Source: Deinococcus sedimenti
Lineage (GTDB): Bacteria > Deinococcota > Deinococci > Deinococcales > Deinococcaceae
Reading direction: 5' to 3'
Length of the DNA stretch: 64,000 nucleotides
Assembly: GCF_014648135.1 (NCBI RefSeq)
Contig: NZ_BMQN01000008.1
Coordinates: 1 to 64,000 of the forward strand
Positions within the stretch are counted from its first letter, which is position 1. Every line of letters begins with the position of its first letter. Under the pieces are notes generated by a model. That model was not told the DNA's origin. It did no database searches and was given only the letters and a program-made list of their open reading frames with translations. The translations under genes were made by a program, and so were the position numbers. Of the stretch, positions 27,190 through 36,214 are shown in pieces.

Positions 27190-29286
27190 TCAGGTCCCGG
27201 GGTCCAGCCGCTCGCGGGCCACGCGGCGCGCGTGCCGCACCTCGGCCAGCACGAACGCCAGCGTGTTCAGCGCGTACGTGCCCGCCAGCGCCCCCAGCAG
27301 CGCTGCCCGCGTGCCCACCAGCGGCAGGCCCGTGAAGGTCACCAGGCCCGACAGGGACAGCAGCCCCGCCACCAGCACTCCCCACGCGCCCAGCAGCACC
27401 CCACCCCACGGGGAATCCAGCAGCGACGCGCCCGGCAGCAGCAGGCCCAGCAGACGGAATCCGCCCGGACGCGACCGGTCCGCAGGCAGCGGCGTGCGCG
27501 GCAGCAGCAGCGACAGCACCAGCAGGGCCGCGAGCCCCGCCACGCCCAGCAGCGCCAGCCCCAGCCGCGCCGACCCGCCCGGCGACGGGTCCAGCAGCGC
27601 CAGCGGGTCGCGCATCGACGCCCGCAGCGTGACGCTCAGGTCCCCCGTGACCGCGCGGGTCAGGCTGCGCTGGTCCGGGTAGCACAGGCGCGGCTGGTCG
27701 GGCCGCAGCGTCTGCTGGAACGTCGCCTCGGGCGACGCGGGCTTCAGGCCCAGGTTGAACGCGGCGGCCATCAGGTCCGGCTGCGCCGCCAGCGCCGCCC
27801 GGAACCGCTCGCGCGCCTGCGGAGCGTCTCCACGGTCGCGGGCAATGACGCCCAGATTGTTCTGCGCGCACGCGTCCGGCAGCGTGGCGTACAGTTCGCG
27901 GGCGCGGGTGTCCTCGCCGTCCAGCTGCGCGCCCAGCGCGGTCAGCAGCGTCGCGTCCGGCCCGGGCCGACGGTTCAGGCCGTCCAGTTGCGCGTCCCAC
28001 CAGCCTCCGCCGTACGTGCCGCTCGACAGCACCGGCGAACGCAGCGCCGCGCCCGCCAGGTTCGCCCACTGCACGCCGCCCAGCGTGGCCAGCAGCGCCA
28101 GCGCCAGCAGCGTCACGGTCAGGCGCTCGCTGGGCGACGCGTACGCCACGAACACCCGCCGCGCCCGCGCCAGGGGCCGCTGCACCCACGACCGGTACCG
28201 GCCACCCAGGGCGCGGGTATCGTCCGCCTGCGCCGGAAAGGCCCGCAGCGCCAGGGTCAGCAGCGCGGCGAGCAGACTGACGCCCAGCGCGAGACTCGCC
28301 AGGCGCGCCGCGTCCCGCACGGCCCCGAGGCCCTCCAGGCCCAGGTTGTATAGCGTGCCGACCCGCAGGGAACGCTCGAACTGCCGCCACTCGGCCGCCT
28401 CGCCCTCGCGGCCCTGGGCGTCCAGCGTCCGCGCGAACCGTTCGTACAGCGCCCCGCCGCCCTCGAACCGGGGGTGCAGGTCCCGCAGGTACGTCATCCA
28501 CACGCCCGCGCGGTCCACGCGGCCCTGCGCGAGCAGCGTGCCCACGTACCCGCTGGGATTCCCGTACGCGCCCAGCGCCGCGCGGTTCACCGGGATCTCC
28601 GGGTCCAGGCCGCGCGCCGCGGCGTCCTCCTGCGCCTGCGTCAGGGCCAGGTCCGCCGCCGACGGAAACCCCGCGCCGTCCAGCCGCGCGGCCAGCTGCA
28701 CCCACGCCGGGAACGGCAGCGGCCCGCTCAGGCTGCGCCGCACTAGGCTCAGCGCCGCGTACGGGTCCGGCTGAGCCTGCGCCAGCCGCAGCGCCAGAAA
28801 CGGATTGAGCGGATCAAGGCGCGCCGCTGCCGCCAGTCCGGCCGGCGGCACCTGATCCGCCACGCTGGCCAGGTGCCCGGTCACGACCGGGTCGGGCGGC
28901 AGCACCACCCGCTCCTGCACGCCCAGCGTTCCGCCCTGCACGCTGAGCGTGAAGCGCTCGGTGACCCCGCCCAGCAGCGTGCTGACCGTGACGATCCCGC
29001 CGCCCGCATCCAGGCTGCTCACGATGCCCGGCAGGTCCGCGCGGCCGGTCACGACGCCCGCCGCGCCCAGCGCGTACACCGCAGGGCCCGCACCGATCAG
29101 CACGGTGGGCCCGACCTCCAGGGGACTGCTCAGCGGACCCAGGGCGTCCGGCAGGGTCCGCTGCCAGGTGCCGCCGCCCTCGTGGCGCAGCGTGCGGCCG
29201 TCCAGGGTGGTCGTGGCGGCCGCGCCGCCGGGCAGCGCCGCGCCCAGCAGCGCCAGCGTCAGGGCCGCGCGCCGGGCCGCCGTCAC
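27190..29286 (-). CDS. large membrane protein with TPR-like central region, unknown function
   Basis: The 698-residue product has a signal peptide (ALTLALLGAALPGGAAA), a beta-rich exported N-terminal domain, a helical central region, membrane segments near residues 330-350 (LASLALGVSLLAALLTLAL) and 390-410, a TPR-like stretch (NNLGVIARDRGDAPQARERFRAALAAQPDLMAAAFNLGL), and four or so hydrophobic segments at the C-terminus (LGLALLGVAGLAALLVLSLLL onward). I do not recognise the family. The GTG start overlaps the plsY stop by GTGA, so it is coupled to plsY and may act in the envelope. Confidence 0.8.
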   Translation of the reverse strand: MTAARRAALTLALLGAALPGGAAATTTLDGRTLRHEGGGTWQRTLPDALGPLSSPLEVGPTVLIGAGPAVYALGAAGVVTGRADLPGIVSSLDAGGGIVTVSTLLGGVTERFTLSVQGGTLGVQERVVLPPDPVVTGHLASVADQVPPAGLAAAARLDPLNPFLALRLAQAQPDPYAALSLVRRSLSGPLPFPAWVQLAARLDGAGFPSAADLALTQAQEDAAARGLDPEIPVNRAALGAYGNPSGYVGTLLAQGRVDRAGVWMTYLRDLHPRFEGGGALYERFARTLDAQGREGEAAEWRQFERSLRVGTLYNLGLEGLGAVRDAARLASLALGVSLLAALLTLALRAFPAQADDTRALGGRYRSWVQRPLARARRVFVAYASPSERLTVTLLALALLATLGGVQWANLAGAALRSPVLSSGTYGGGWWDAQLDGLNRRPGPDATLLTALGAQLDGEDTRARELYATLPDACAQNNLGVIARDRGDAPQARERFRAALAAQPDLMAAAFNLGLKPASPEATFQQTLRPDQPRLCYPDQRSLTRAVTGDLSVTLRASMRDPLALLDPSPGGSARLGLALLGVAGLAALLVLSLLLPRTPLPADRSRPGGFRLLGLLLPGASLLDSPWGGVLLGAWGVLVAGLLSLSGLVTFTGLPLVGTRAALLGALAGTYALNTLAFVLAEVRHARRVARERLDPGT

Positions 29287-29888
29287 GCGCGCTCCAGGCG
29301 CAGCAGGTGCGCGGCCCGCACCGCCATGACCGCGCCACCCGCCAGCAGCGGCCAGAAGCCGCCGGTCAGGGCGCCCACCAGCAGGCCCACGGGCACCGCG
29401 ACCGCCGTCGTGAACGGCACCGCGTTCAGTTTGACCCGGGCCTGCAGGGTGGCCTTGTAGGTGGGAATCACGACCGCCGCGGTCAGCAGCAGCGCCAGCA
29501 GCACGCCCGGCGTGAACACCAGCAGCGCCCCCAGCAGCGGAGCGATGCCCCCGCCGCCCCGGAAGCCGAAGAACGCGGGGTAGCAGTGCCCGGCCACGAC
29601 CGCGCCCGTCACTAGGGCCGCCAGCGCCTCCCCGCCCTGCGGAACGAGCGCGCGGGCCAGCAGGGCCGCCAGCACGCCCTTGAGGATGTCACCCACCGTG
29701 ACCAGCACCGCTGCGCCCCGCCCGAACTGCCGCCACGTGCCGCTCCCGCCCGGCAGGTCCCGGTCACGGATGTCCGCGCCCCGCGCCCGCGAGTACAGCA
29801 CGCCACTGACCAGCGACCCCAGCAGGAACGCCGCCACCGTCACGAGCAGCGTGAGTGCGGGCGGCAGCGGGGCAGGCAGGTCAGGCAT
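29283..29888 (-). CDS. divergent glycerol-3-phosphate acyltransferase PlsY-like protein
   Basis: The 201-residue protein has five to six membrane segments and the overall plan of PlsY, which uses acyl-phosphate to acylate glycerol-3-phosphate. Two of three conserved loops are altered: the usual GSGNIGATN(V)xR loop reads GSGTWRQFGRG, and the usual GHxxPxFxxFxGGKG loop reads GHCYPAFFGFRGGGGI, lacking the lysine. The family call therefore rests on topology, the DIRDRDLPGGSG and the GH..P.F..F.GG patterns. It may be an inactive or re-specialised paralogue. TAGAAT lies 9 bases before the ATG. Confidence 0.75.
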   Translation of the reverse strand: MPDLPAPLPPALTLLVTVAAFLLGSLVSGVLYSRARGADIRDRDLPGGSGTWRQFGRGAAVLVTVGDILKGVLAALLARALVPQGGEALAALVTGAVVAGHCYPAFFGFRGGGGIAPLLGALLVFTPGVLLALLLTAAVVIPTYKATLQARVKLNAVPFTTAVAVPVGLLVGALTGGFWPLLAGGAVMAVRAAHLLRLERA

Positions 29889-29930
29889 ACGCCGCGCATT
29901 CTAGAGCGGCCCCGTCCCGCACGCGCCCGC

Positions 29931-29936
29931 TACACT
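29931..29936 (+). promoter_or_regulatory. -10-like box for a leaderless transcript (ThiF/MoeB-like gene)
   Basis: TACACT lies 6 bases before the ATG with no ribosome binding site. Confidence 0.45.
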
Positions 29937-29942
29937 GCCCGC

Positions 29943-30683
<741 letters not shown>

Positions 30684-30771
30684 CGGCCCGCGCTCCCCGG
30701 TGCGAGGTGGTTCCACGCCGACCGGCGGTAGGGGAGGGCTGCACCCCCGCTGGGCGCACCTCCAGCCCCTC

Positions 30772-30799
30772 TTGACGCCCGGCGCAGCTGTGTTACTGT
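30772..30799 (+). promoter_or_regulatory. candidate promoter of the HU gene
   Basis: TTGACG and TACTGT are separated by 16 bases, about 78 bases before the start codon. Confidence 0.45.
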
Positions 30800-30876
30800 G
30801 CGGCTGAGCCCACAATTCAACCGCGTTCGCCCTGTGCCGCTCGCTGTTCCCACTTCAGTCTTTGGAGGTTGCACGT

Positions 30877-31236
30877 ATGGCCAAGAGCACCAAGCCCGCC
30901 GCGAAGAAACCCGCCCCCGCCAGGAAAGGCGCGGCGAAACCCGCCCCGAAAGCCGAGGCCGGGAAGATCGCCAAGACCCAGATCATCGACATGGTCGCCG
31001 ACAAGACCAGCCTGAACAAGAAACAGGCCGGGGACGCCGTCGCCACCGTCATCGACTGCATCGTCGAGGCCCTGCGCGGCGGCAGCAGCGTCGGCATGCC
31101 CGGCCTGGGCACCCTGAGCGTCACGCAGACCGCCGCCCGCACCGGCGTCAGGCCCGGCACCAGCGAGCGCATCACCATTCCCGCCGGGAAGAAGGTGCGC
31201 TTCAAGGTCGCCACGACCCTCAAGGGCACCCTCTAA
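30877..31236 (+). CDS. hup: DNA-binding protein HU with N-terminal basic tail
   Basis: The 119-residue nucleoid protein binds and bends DNA as a dimer. The HU fold starts near residue 32 ([23 protein letters not shown]) and includes the DNA-binding arm ([25 protein letters not shown], in pieces). The first 31 residues form a Lys/Ala/Pro-rich extension with [20 protein letters not shown], which is known for Deinococcus HU and lengthens the usual 90-residue protein. The ATG has GGAGG at 8-base spacing. The gene is monocistronic and ends in a strong hairpin. Confidence 0.96.
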   Translation: MAKSTKPAAKKPAPARKGAAKPAPKAEAGKIAKTQIIDMVADKTSLNKKQAGDAVATVIDCIVEALRGGSSVGMPGLGTLSVTQTAARTGVRPGTSERITIPAGKKVRFKVATTLKGTL

Positions 31237-31250
31237 CCCAGCCCTGCCCA

Positions 31251-31284
31251 GGCGCGGCCCCTGCCGGACGGTGGGGGCCGCGCC
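31251..31284. terminator. hairpin between HU and the convergent Crp/Fnr gene
   Basis: A perfect 11-bp stem, GGCGCGGCCCC with GGGGCCGCGCC, encloses a 12-base loop. It probably serves both directions; a T-run is lacking. Confidence 0.7.
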
Positions 31285-31295
31285 TGCATCGCCCA

Positions 31296-31946
31296 CTAAC
31301 CGGGCAGGCGGCGGCGCAACTGCGCCTCCTCCAGCGCCACCACTTCCCGGCGGCGCAGGGTGATGAGCCCCTGCCGGTACAGATCCCCCAGGTGGCGGCT
31401 GACGAGTTCCGGCACCGTGCCCAGCTGCGCGGCCAGCGCCGAGTTGGTCGGCAGGACGTGCGGCCCGCGCGCCAGCAGGTACCCGATCAGCCGGGCGTGC
31501 ACCGGCGTGCTCAGCAGGTCCAGGCGGGCCTCGGCGCTGCGGGTCTGCGCGGCCAGCAGGGTCAGGGCCGAGTCCGCCAGACGCGGGTCACGCAGCGTCC
31601 ACTGGCGCAGGGACGCGCCGGGGAGTGCCAGCAGCTGACTGCGCGGAGCGCTGCCCACGGCGTCCTCCGCGAACGTGGCCGCCTGCCCCAGGACGTCCCG
31701 GAGGCCCAGCAGGTGCCCGGCCGCGTTCACGGGGACGCTGAGGCTGCGCCCGCCTGCCTGGGGGCGCGTGAGATGCACTTCACCCTGAAGCAGGATGAAC
31801 GCGGTGCTCACCGGGTCGCCGCAGTGCCACAGAAACGTCCCCCGGCGCAGGTCCACCGGCGCGGCCAGCGCCGCCAGCTGCGCCAGCGTTCCGGGCGCCG
31901 CATGACGCAGCAGCGGCGAGACTCGCAGGGCGTCCGGGAGGATCAC
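31296..31946 (-). CDS. Crp/Fnr-family transcription regulator
   Basis: The 216-residue product has an N-terminal cyclic-nucleotide-binding-type beta barrel (RRGTFLWHCGDPVSTAFILLQGEVHLTR, then LGLRDVLG) and a C-terminal winged helix (LPTNSALAAQLGTVPELVSRHLGDLYRQGLITLRRREVVALEE). The usual cAMP contacts (RxxSA) are not evident, so the effector is unclear. A cysteine is present in WHCGDP only, which speaks against an FNR-type iron-sulfur sensor. The GTG start is preceded by AGGA at 8-base spacing. It lies 29 bases after a ferredoxin gene on the same strand, suggesting a redox-related role, which is inference. Confidence 0.85.
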   Translation of the reverse strand: MILPDALRVSPLLRHAAPGTLAQLAALAAPVDLRRGTFLWHCGDPVSTAFILLQGEVHLTRPQAGGRSLSVPVNAAGHLLGLRDVLGQAATFAEDAVGSAPRSQLLALPGASLRQWTLRDPRLADSALTLLAAQTRSAEARLDLLSTPVHARLIGYLLARGPHVLPTNSALAAQLGTVPELVSRHLGDLYRQGLITLRRREVVALEEAQLRRRLPG

Positions 31947-31975
31947 GGGTCCGATCCTGCCACGGGCGGCGCGGC

Positions 31976-32206
31976 TCAGGGCGTCAGGCCGAGCGCGGTC
32001 CGGGCGTACGCCAGCGCGCCGGGCGCCTCGCGGCCCTCCACGATGGCCTGCGCGGGGCAGACGACCGCGCAGGCGCCGCAGTCGATGCACTCGTCCGGGT
32101 GAATCACGAACTGATCCCCCGCGTCGTGAATGCAGGCCATGGGGCAGACGTCCAGGCAGGCGCCGTCGCGGACGCCCGCGCAGCGGGAGGTGATCGCGTC
32201 ACTCAT
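31976..32206 (-). CDS. ferredoxin with two iron-sulfur sites
   Basis: The 76-residue electron carrier has two cysteine clusters: C-x7-C-x3-CP at the N-terminus (CAGVRDGACLDVCP) and the regular C-x2-C-x2-C-x3-CP at CIDCGACAVVCP. The first arrangement is like that of 7Fe/8Fe ferredoxins of Thermus or Azotobacter type, so a 3Fe-4S plus a 4Fe-4S cluster is likely. GAGGG lies just before the ATG. The gene is followed by a Crp/Fnr-type regulator. Confidence 0.93.
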   Translation of the reverse strand: MSDAITSRCAGVRDGACLDVCPMACIHDAGDQFVIHPDECIDCGACAVVCPAQAIVEGREAPGALAYARTALGLTP

Positions 32207-32298
32207 GCCCTCAGCCTGGGGCCGCCCGGGCACGGTGCCCATGACTTTGGTCAAGGCGGGCGGGGGCTTCCTGTCATGTGCCGGGGCGGCCGCCTGAC

Positions 32299-32304
32299 TA
32301 CCGT
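32299..32304 (+). promoter_or_regulatory. -10-like box before the DoxX-like gene
   Basis: TACCGT lies 6 bases before the ATG; the GAGGGG in between could alternatively be a ribosome binding site at zero spacing. Confidence 0.35.
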
Positions 32305-32310
32305 GAGGGG

Positions 32311-32727
32311 ATGACCTCCGGATCTTCTGCTTCAACCCGCCGCGCCGCGGCGCGCCTGCTGCTGGGCGGGCTGATGACCCTGGCCGGCGTGGGCCACCTG
32401 ACGGCGCAGCGGCAGGAATTTCAGGCGCAGGTGCCCACCTGGCTGCCGGTGAACAAGGACGCCGTGGTGCTGGGGTCCGGCGTGGCCGAGATCGCGCTGG
32501 GCGCAGCGATGCTCTCCGGCGTGCAGCGCCGCAGGGTGGGGCTGGCGCTGGCGGCGTTCTTCGTGGCGATCTTCCCGGGGAACGTGTCGCAGTACGTGTC
32601 GCGGCAGAGTGCCTTCGGGCTGGACAGCGACCGCAAGCGGCTGGCGCGGCTGTTCTTCCAGCCGGTGCTGGTCGCGTGGGCGCTGTGGAGTACCGGCGCG
32701 CTGCGGCGGGACCGCCCCGCAGATTAA
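32311..32727 (+). CDS. DoxX-like membrane protein
   Basis: The 138-residue product has four hydrophobic segments: LLLGGLMTLAGVGHLTA, VVLGSGVAEIALGAAMLSG, RVGLALAAFFVAIFPGNV and FFQPVLVAWALWSTGAL. The first segment with GVGHLT and the PNV/FPGNV in the third fit DoxX/DoxD-type small membrane proteins, which in some bacteria join redox complexes. The exact role is unknown. It is divergent from the ferredoxin gene. Confidence 0.78.
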   Translation: MTSGSSASTRRAAARLLLGGLMTLAGVGHLTAQRQEFQAQVPTWLPVNKDAVVLGSGVAEIALGAAMLSGVQRRRVGLALAAFFVAIFPGNVSQYVSRQSAFGLDSDRKRLARLFFQPVLVAWALWSTGALRRDRPAD

Positions 32728-32776
32728 GGGGCGTTCACGGTCGGTGGGGGTCAATGTTCTGTGAGGAGCCGCCCCG

Positions 32777-32782
32777 TACGCT
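32777..32782 (+). promoter_or_regulatory. -10-like box for a leaderless transcript (GGDEF-EAL gene)
   Basis: TACGCT lies 6 bases before the ATG, with no ribosome binding site. Confidence 0.45.
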
Positions 32783-32788
32783 GACCGC

Positions 32789-34954
32789 ATGTTGACCCGC
32801 CTGACTGCCGCGATCGCGTCTGCGACTCAGCCCGGTGGGGCGGGACTGGCCGAAGCGGTCCTGAGCATCACGGACACCCTGGTGGTGGTCCTGGACCCAC
32901 AGGGGCGCGTGGTGAGGTTCAACGCGGCGGCCGAGGCGCTGTCCGGCTACAGCTTCGAGGAGCTGCGCGGGCAGGTGCTGTGGCCGTTCGTGCTGCCGGA
33001 ACCCGAGGTCGAGGGCGTCGTGGCGACCTTCGAGGCGCTGACCGCCGGGGACTTCCCGAACCGCTACGAGAACCACTGGCGCACCCGTGAGGGCCACCTG
33101 CGGTACATCCTGTGGTCGAACACGGCGCTGCTGGACGCACGCGGCCGGGTGGCCCTGGTCGTGGCGACCGGCGTGGACGTCACGCGGGAACGCGACGAGC
33201 GCCGCGCCCGGCAGGAAAGCGAGGACCGGTTCCGGGTGCTGTTCGAACGGTCCGCGGACGGCGTCGTGCTGATCGACCCGAACGACCCCCAGGTGCCGTG
33301 GCGGATCGTCGACTGCAACGAGGCGTTCTGCCGCATGAACGGCTACGAACGCCACGAACTGGTCGGGCAGTCCATCGATCTGCTGCACCCGTACCCCATG
33401 ATGGTCGAGGACGGCCCGGACCTGCTCGCCTGGATCCGCGAGGAGCAGCAGGTGCACGGCGAGGGCTCCCACCTGCACCGGGACGGCTCGGTGTTCCCCA
33501 TCGAGAGTGCCAGCAGCCTGGTCAGCGTCGGGGGGCGCGAGATGATCCTGGGGCAGGACCGCGACATCCGCGACCGCAAGCGCACCGAGGAGCAGCTGAG
33601 GCTGCTGGCGGCCCAGCTGGCGCACGACTCGCAGCATGACGCGCTGACCGGACTGCCCAACCGCACGCTGATGCTCGACCGGCTGCAGATGGAACTGCGC
33701 CGCCTGGCCCGTGACGAGCGGGCGCTGGCGGTCATCTCGATCAACCTCGACGGGTTTCGCCGCGTGAACGACACGCTGGGTCACGCGGTGGGAGACGCCG
33801 TGCTGCGCGAAGTCGCTCAGCGTCTTCAGGAGGACGTGCGGCCCTCGGACACCGTGGCGCGCCTGGGCGGGGACGAGTTCGTGGTGCTGCTGCCCGATGT
33901 CGGCGGGCGCTCTGAGGCGGCGGGCGTGGCACGCCGCCTGCAGGGCGTGCTGGCCGCGCCGTTCCACGTGGACGGCACGCCGGTGACCGTGCGGTGCAGC
34001 ATGGGCGTGGCGGTCAGCCCGCCGGACAGCAGCCTCCCGGCGAACCTGCTGCGGCAGGCGGATCTGGCCATGACCCAGGCCAAGCGGGAAGGCAAGAACA
34101 GCGTGCAGTTCTTCCGGAAGTCCATGGACGCCGCGGTGCACGGCCAGCTGCACCTGGAAAACCGGCTGCGGCACGCACTGCAGGACGGGGGTCTGCACCT
34201 GCACTACCAGCCGCAGGTGGACACCGCGACGGGCGCTCTGCTGGGCTTCGAGGCGCTGGTGCGCTGGACGGATCAGCAGCTGGGTCTGGTGTCCCCGGCG
34301 CGGTTCGTGCCGCTGGCGGAGGAGGCCGGGCTGATCGGCGACCTGGGGGCCTGGGTGCTGGACGAAGCGTGCCGTCAGGCGGCCGCGTGGAGCCTGCGGG
34401 TGCCGGTCGCGGTGAACGTCTCGGCGCTGGAGGTCGCGCAGGAGGACTTCACGCAGCGCGTTCACGACACGCTGCGCCGTCACGGCCTGGACGGCGGTCA
34501 GCTGAAACTGGAGATCACCGAGCGCCTGACGGTGCAGGACCTGCAGCGGGCGGCGCGGCAGCTGGCGCAGGTGCAGGCGCTGGGCGTGCAGCTGTCGCTG
34601 GATGACTTCGGGACGGGGCAGTCGTCGGTCAGTACGCTGCTGCAGCTGCCGCTGAACGAACTGAAACTGGACCGCTCACTGATCACGGGCATCGCGGAGT
34701 CCCCCATCGAGCAGCGGGTGGTGGGCGCCCTGATCGGCCTGGGCCGCAGTCTCAACCTGACCGTGATCGTCGAGGGCGTGGAGACCCCCGAGCAGATGCA
34801 GGCGCTGCGGAACCTGGGGTGCGGCGCCGTGCAGGGGTACCTGACGGGACGCCCGGGCCCGGCGAGCATGTGGACCCCGCACCTGACGGCCGGGGCGCCG
34901 CTCGACGTCGCGGCGGCCGGACTGGGCGGCGAGGGCGGCGCCCTGCTGAACTGA
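32789..34954 (+). CDS. PAS-PAS-GGDEF-EAL cyclic-di-GMP protein
   Basis: The 721-residue product has two PAS sensor domains (about residues 20-140 and 145-270), a GGDEF domain with HDALTGLPNRTLMLDRL and an intact RLGGDEFVVLL near residue 360, and an EAL domain starting at LGFEALVRW (about residue 488). The EAL domain keeps NVSALE, LKLEITERL, LDDFGTGQSS, LKLDRSLI and VIVEGVET, so both diguanylate cyclase and phosphodiesterase activity are possible. There is no membrane segment, so it is a cytoplasmic sensor. Which signal the PAS domains bind is unknown. The gene stands alone. Confidence 0.95.
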   Translation: MLTRLTAAIASATQPGGAGLAEAVLSITDTLVVVLDPQGRVVRFNAAAEALSGYSFEELRGQVLWPFVLPEPEVEGVVATFEALTAGDFPNRYENHWRTREGHLRYILWSNTALLDARGRVALVVATGVDVTRERDERRARQESEDRFRVLFERSADGVVLIDPNDPQVPWRIVDCNEAFCRMNGYERHELVGQSIDLLHPYPMMVEDGPDLLAWIREEQQVHGEGSHLHRDGSVFPIESASSLVSVGGREMILGQDRDIRDRKRTEEQLRLLAAQLAHDSQHDALTGLPNRTLMLDRLQMELRRLARDERALAVISINLDGFRRVNDTLGHAVGDAVLREVAQRLQEDVRPSDTVARLGGDEFVVLLPDVGGRSEAAGVARRLQGVLAAPFHVDGTPVTVRCSMGVAVSPPDSSLPANLLRQADLAMTQAKREGKNSVQFFRKSMDAAVHGQLHLENRLRHALQDGGLHLHYQPQVDTATGALLGFEALVRWTDQQLGLVSPARFVPLAEEAGLIGDLGAWVLDEACRQAAAWSLRVPVAVNVSALEVAQEDFTQRVHDTLRRHGLDGGQLKLEITERLTVQDLQRAARQLAQVQALGVQLSLDDFGTGQSSVSTLLQLPLNELKLDRSLITGIAESPIEQRVVGALIGLGRSLNLTVIVEGVETPEQMQALRNLGCGAVQGYLTGRPGPASMWTPHLTAGAPLDVAAAGLGGEGGALLN

Positions 34955-34980
34955 CCCGTCCGGGCAGACCGGGCGCCGCG

Positions 34981-35538
34981 TCAGTGGGCGGGCCAGTCGG
35001 GCGTGGCCCACTGGTCCAGCTGACCGCCGGGCCGCAGGCGATGGACGCGCAGACTGACCGGGCCGCGCAGCAGGTCCTCAAGCTCCAGGCGGTCGAGGTC
35101 GCACGCGAGATTCAGCTGCGCCTGGATGACGCCCCCGCGCGCGATCAGCAGGGTGCCGCTGGGCCAGCGGGTCACGGCGTCCCGCAGCGCGCGGGCATCG
35201 CGCTGAGCGGAGGGGCGCAGGTGCAGCAGGTGCGCGGCGCGGCGCACGCTGACGCCCAGCAGGTCGCGGTCCGGCTGCCAGGGGTGTGCGTCGGCTCGCC
35301 GTCCGGGGGCGCGGAAGGTCAGGTGGGCGCCCAGCAGGCGGGCCGCGTCGCGCAGCGTGGCGCGCAGCACGTCGTCGGGGGTGCGGGCATGCAGGTGGGC
35401 CAGCCGCGCGTCCAGCCGGGCCAGGGCCGCGGTGGGTAGCGTCTGGGCGTACTGCGGCGGGTGGAACGCGACGGTCACGTGGGGCGTGGTCGGGCCGGTG
35501 GCGCGCGGGTCAGGGTCGCGGGGCGGGGGGTCCGTCAT
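34981..35538 (-). CDS. uncharacterised Leu/Arg-rich protein
   Basis: The 185-residue product starts with a Pro-rich segment (MTDPPPRDPDPRATGPTTP) and continues with a mostly helical region rich in Arg, Leu and Ala (ARLDARLAHLHARTPDDVLRATLRDAARLLGAHL in pieces), then two or three strands (GTLLIARGGVIQAQLNLACDLDRLELEDLL). This resembles a GAF-like or small-ligand-binding fold in outline only; I do not recognise the family. GGGAGA lies 5 bases before the ATG. It is convergent with the GGDEF-EAL gene. Confidence 0.65.
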   Translation of the reverse strand: MTDPPPRDPDPRATGPTTPHVTVAFHPPQYAQTLPTAALARLDARLAHLHARTPDDVLRATLRDAARLLGAHLTFRAPGRRADAHPWQPDRDLLGVSVRRAAHLLHLRPSAQRDARALRDAVTRWPSGTLLIARGGVIQAQLNLACDLDRLELEDLLRGPVSLRVHRLRPGGQLDQWATPDWPAH

Positions 35539-35637
35539 GGGGTCTCCCGGTGGGTGAGTGGGTGCGCCTCATCCTGACACGGACCGGGGCGGGCGGCATG
35601 AAGATCCGGGGGCATGCGGGGTTCTGGCGCTGCTTGC

Positions 35638-35643
35638 TACGCT
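35638..35643 (+). promoter_or_regulatory. -10-like box for a leaderless transcript
   Basis: TACGCT lies 7 bases before the ATG of the following gene; the bases in between are GGGGGGT. Confidence 0.4.
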
Positions 35644-35650
35644 GGGGGGT

Positions 35651-36067
35651 ATGACTGACGCTCCCACTGACGCAGACGTGCGCGCGAAACTCACGGCGCT
35701 CGTTCCGGCCCTGCGGCACTTTCACTCGGCGTTGCTGGACGTCGCCAAGGGCGAGTACGAGTTCATGAACGGCCCCGTGAAGGGTCCGTTCGAGCTGTAC
35801 TCGCTGGTGATGAACCACCCGCAGTTCCAGTGGCTGCGGCCCCTGTCGGGCCTGATGGCCACCCTGGACGAGGTGCTGGACGCCAGGGACACCACCCTGA
35901 CCGAACGGAACCTGACGGACGTGCGTCAGGCGCTGGGGCTGCTGTTCGCCGAGACCGACACCCGCTTCGCGGAGTTCCGCGGCGGGTACAACCGCGCGAA
36001 GGGCGACGCCCGCGTGCGCGAGACCGAATCGAAGTGGCGCGAACTGCTGGGGGGCATCCAGGCGTAA
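35651..36067 (+). CDS. conserved-looking helical protein, unknown function
   Basis: The 138-residue product is mainly helical: ALVPALRHFHSALLDVAKGEYEFMN, FELYSLVMNHPQFQWLRPLSGLMATLDEVL and LTDVRQALGLLFAETD. It has no signal peptide, membrane segment, or catalytic motif that I recognise. The frame is open upstream, but the ATG giving MTDAPTDADVRAK fits the leaderless spacing. A family I repeat element begins 12 bases after its stop and leads directly into pth. Confidence 0.72.
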   Translation: MTDAPTDADVRAKLTALVPALRHFHSALLDVAKGEYEFMNGPVKGPFELYSLVMNHPQFQWLRPLSGLMATLDEVLDARDTTLTERNLTDVRQALGLLFAETDTRFAEFRGGYNRAKGDARVRETESKWRELLGGIQA

Positions 36068-36078
36068 GCCGGGTTATG

Positions 36079-36214
36079 TCAGGGATTCCGTCTGTTTCGT
36101 TCCACCACCGGGACCGCTCCGGTGGTTTCACTCCACGCCCGGCATCCGCCCTGCTCCTTCTTGCATCCACGCGGGTGAACCGGGCTGACCAGCCCGGTTC
36201 ACCGGAGTCGGCAT
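36079..36214 (+). repeat. intergenic hairpin element, family I copy 3
   Basis: This 136-bp element keeps the conserved GGATTCCGTCTGTTTCGTT block and the CACGCCCGG block. Its first stem is ACCACCGG/CCGGTGGT and its second is a perfect 13-bp stem GGTGAACCGGGCT/AGCCCGGTTCACC; both differ in sequence from the other copies but keep position and pairing. The left terminal repeat is partly worn. The right end CGGAGTCGGCAT runs into the pth start codon. Confidence 0.85.
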
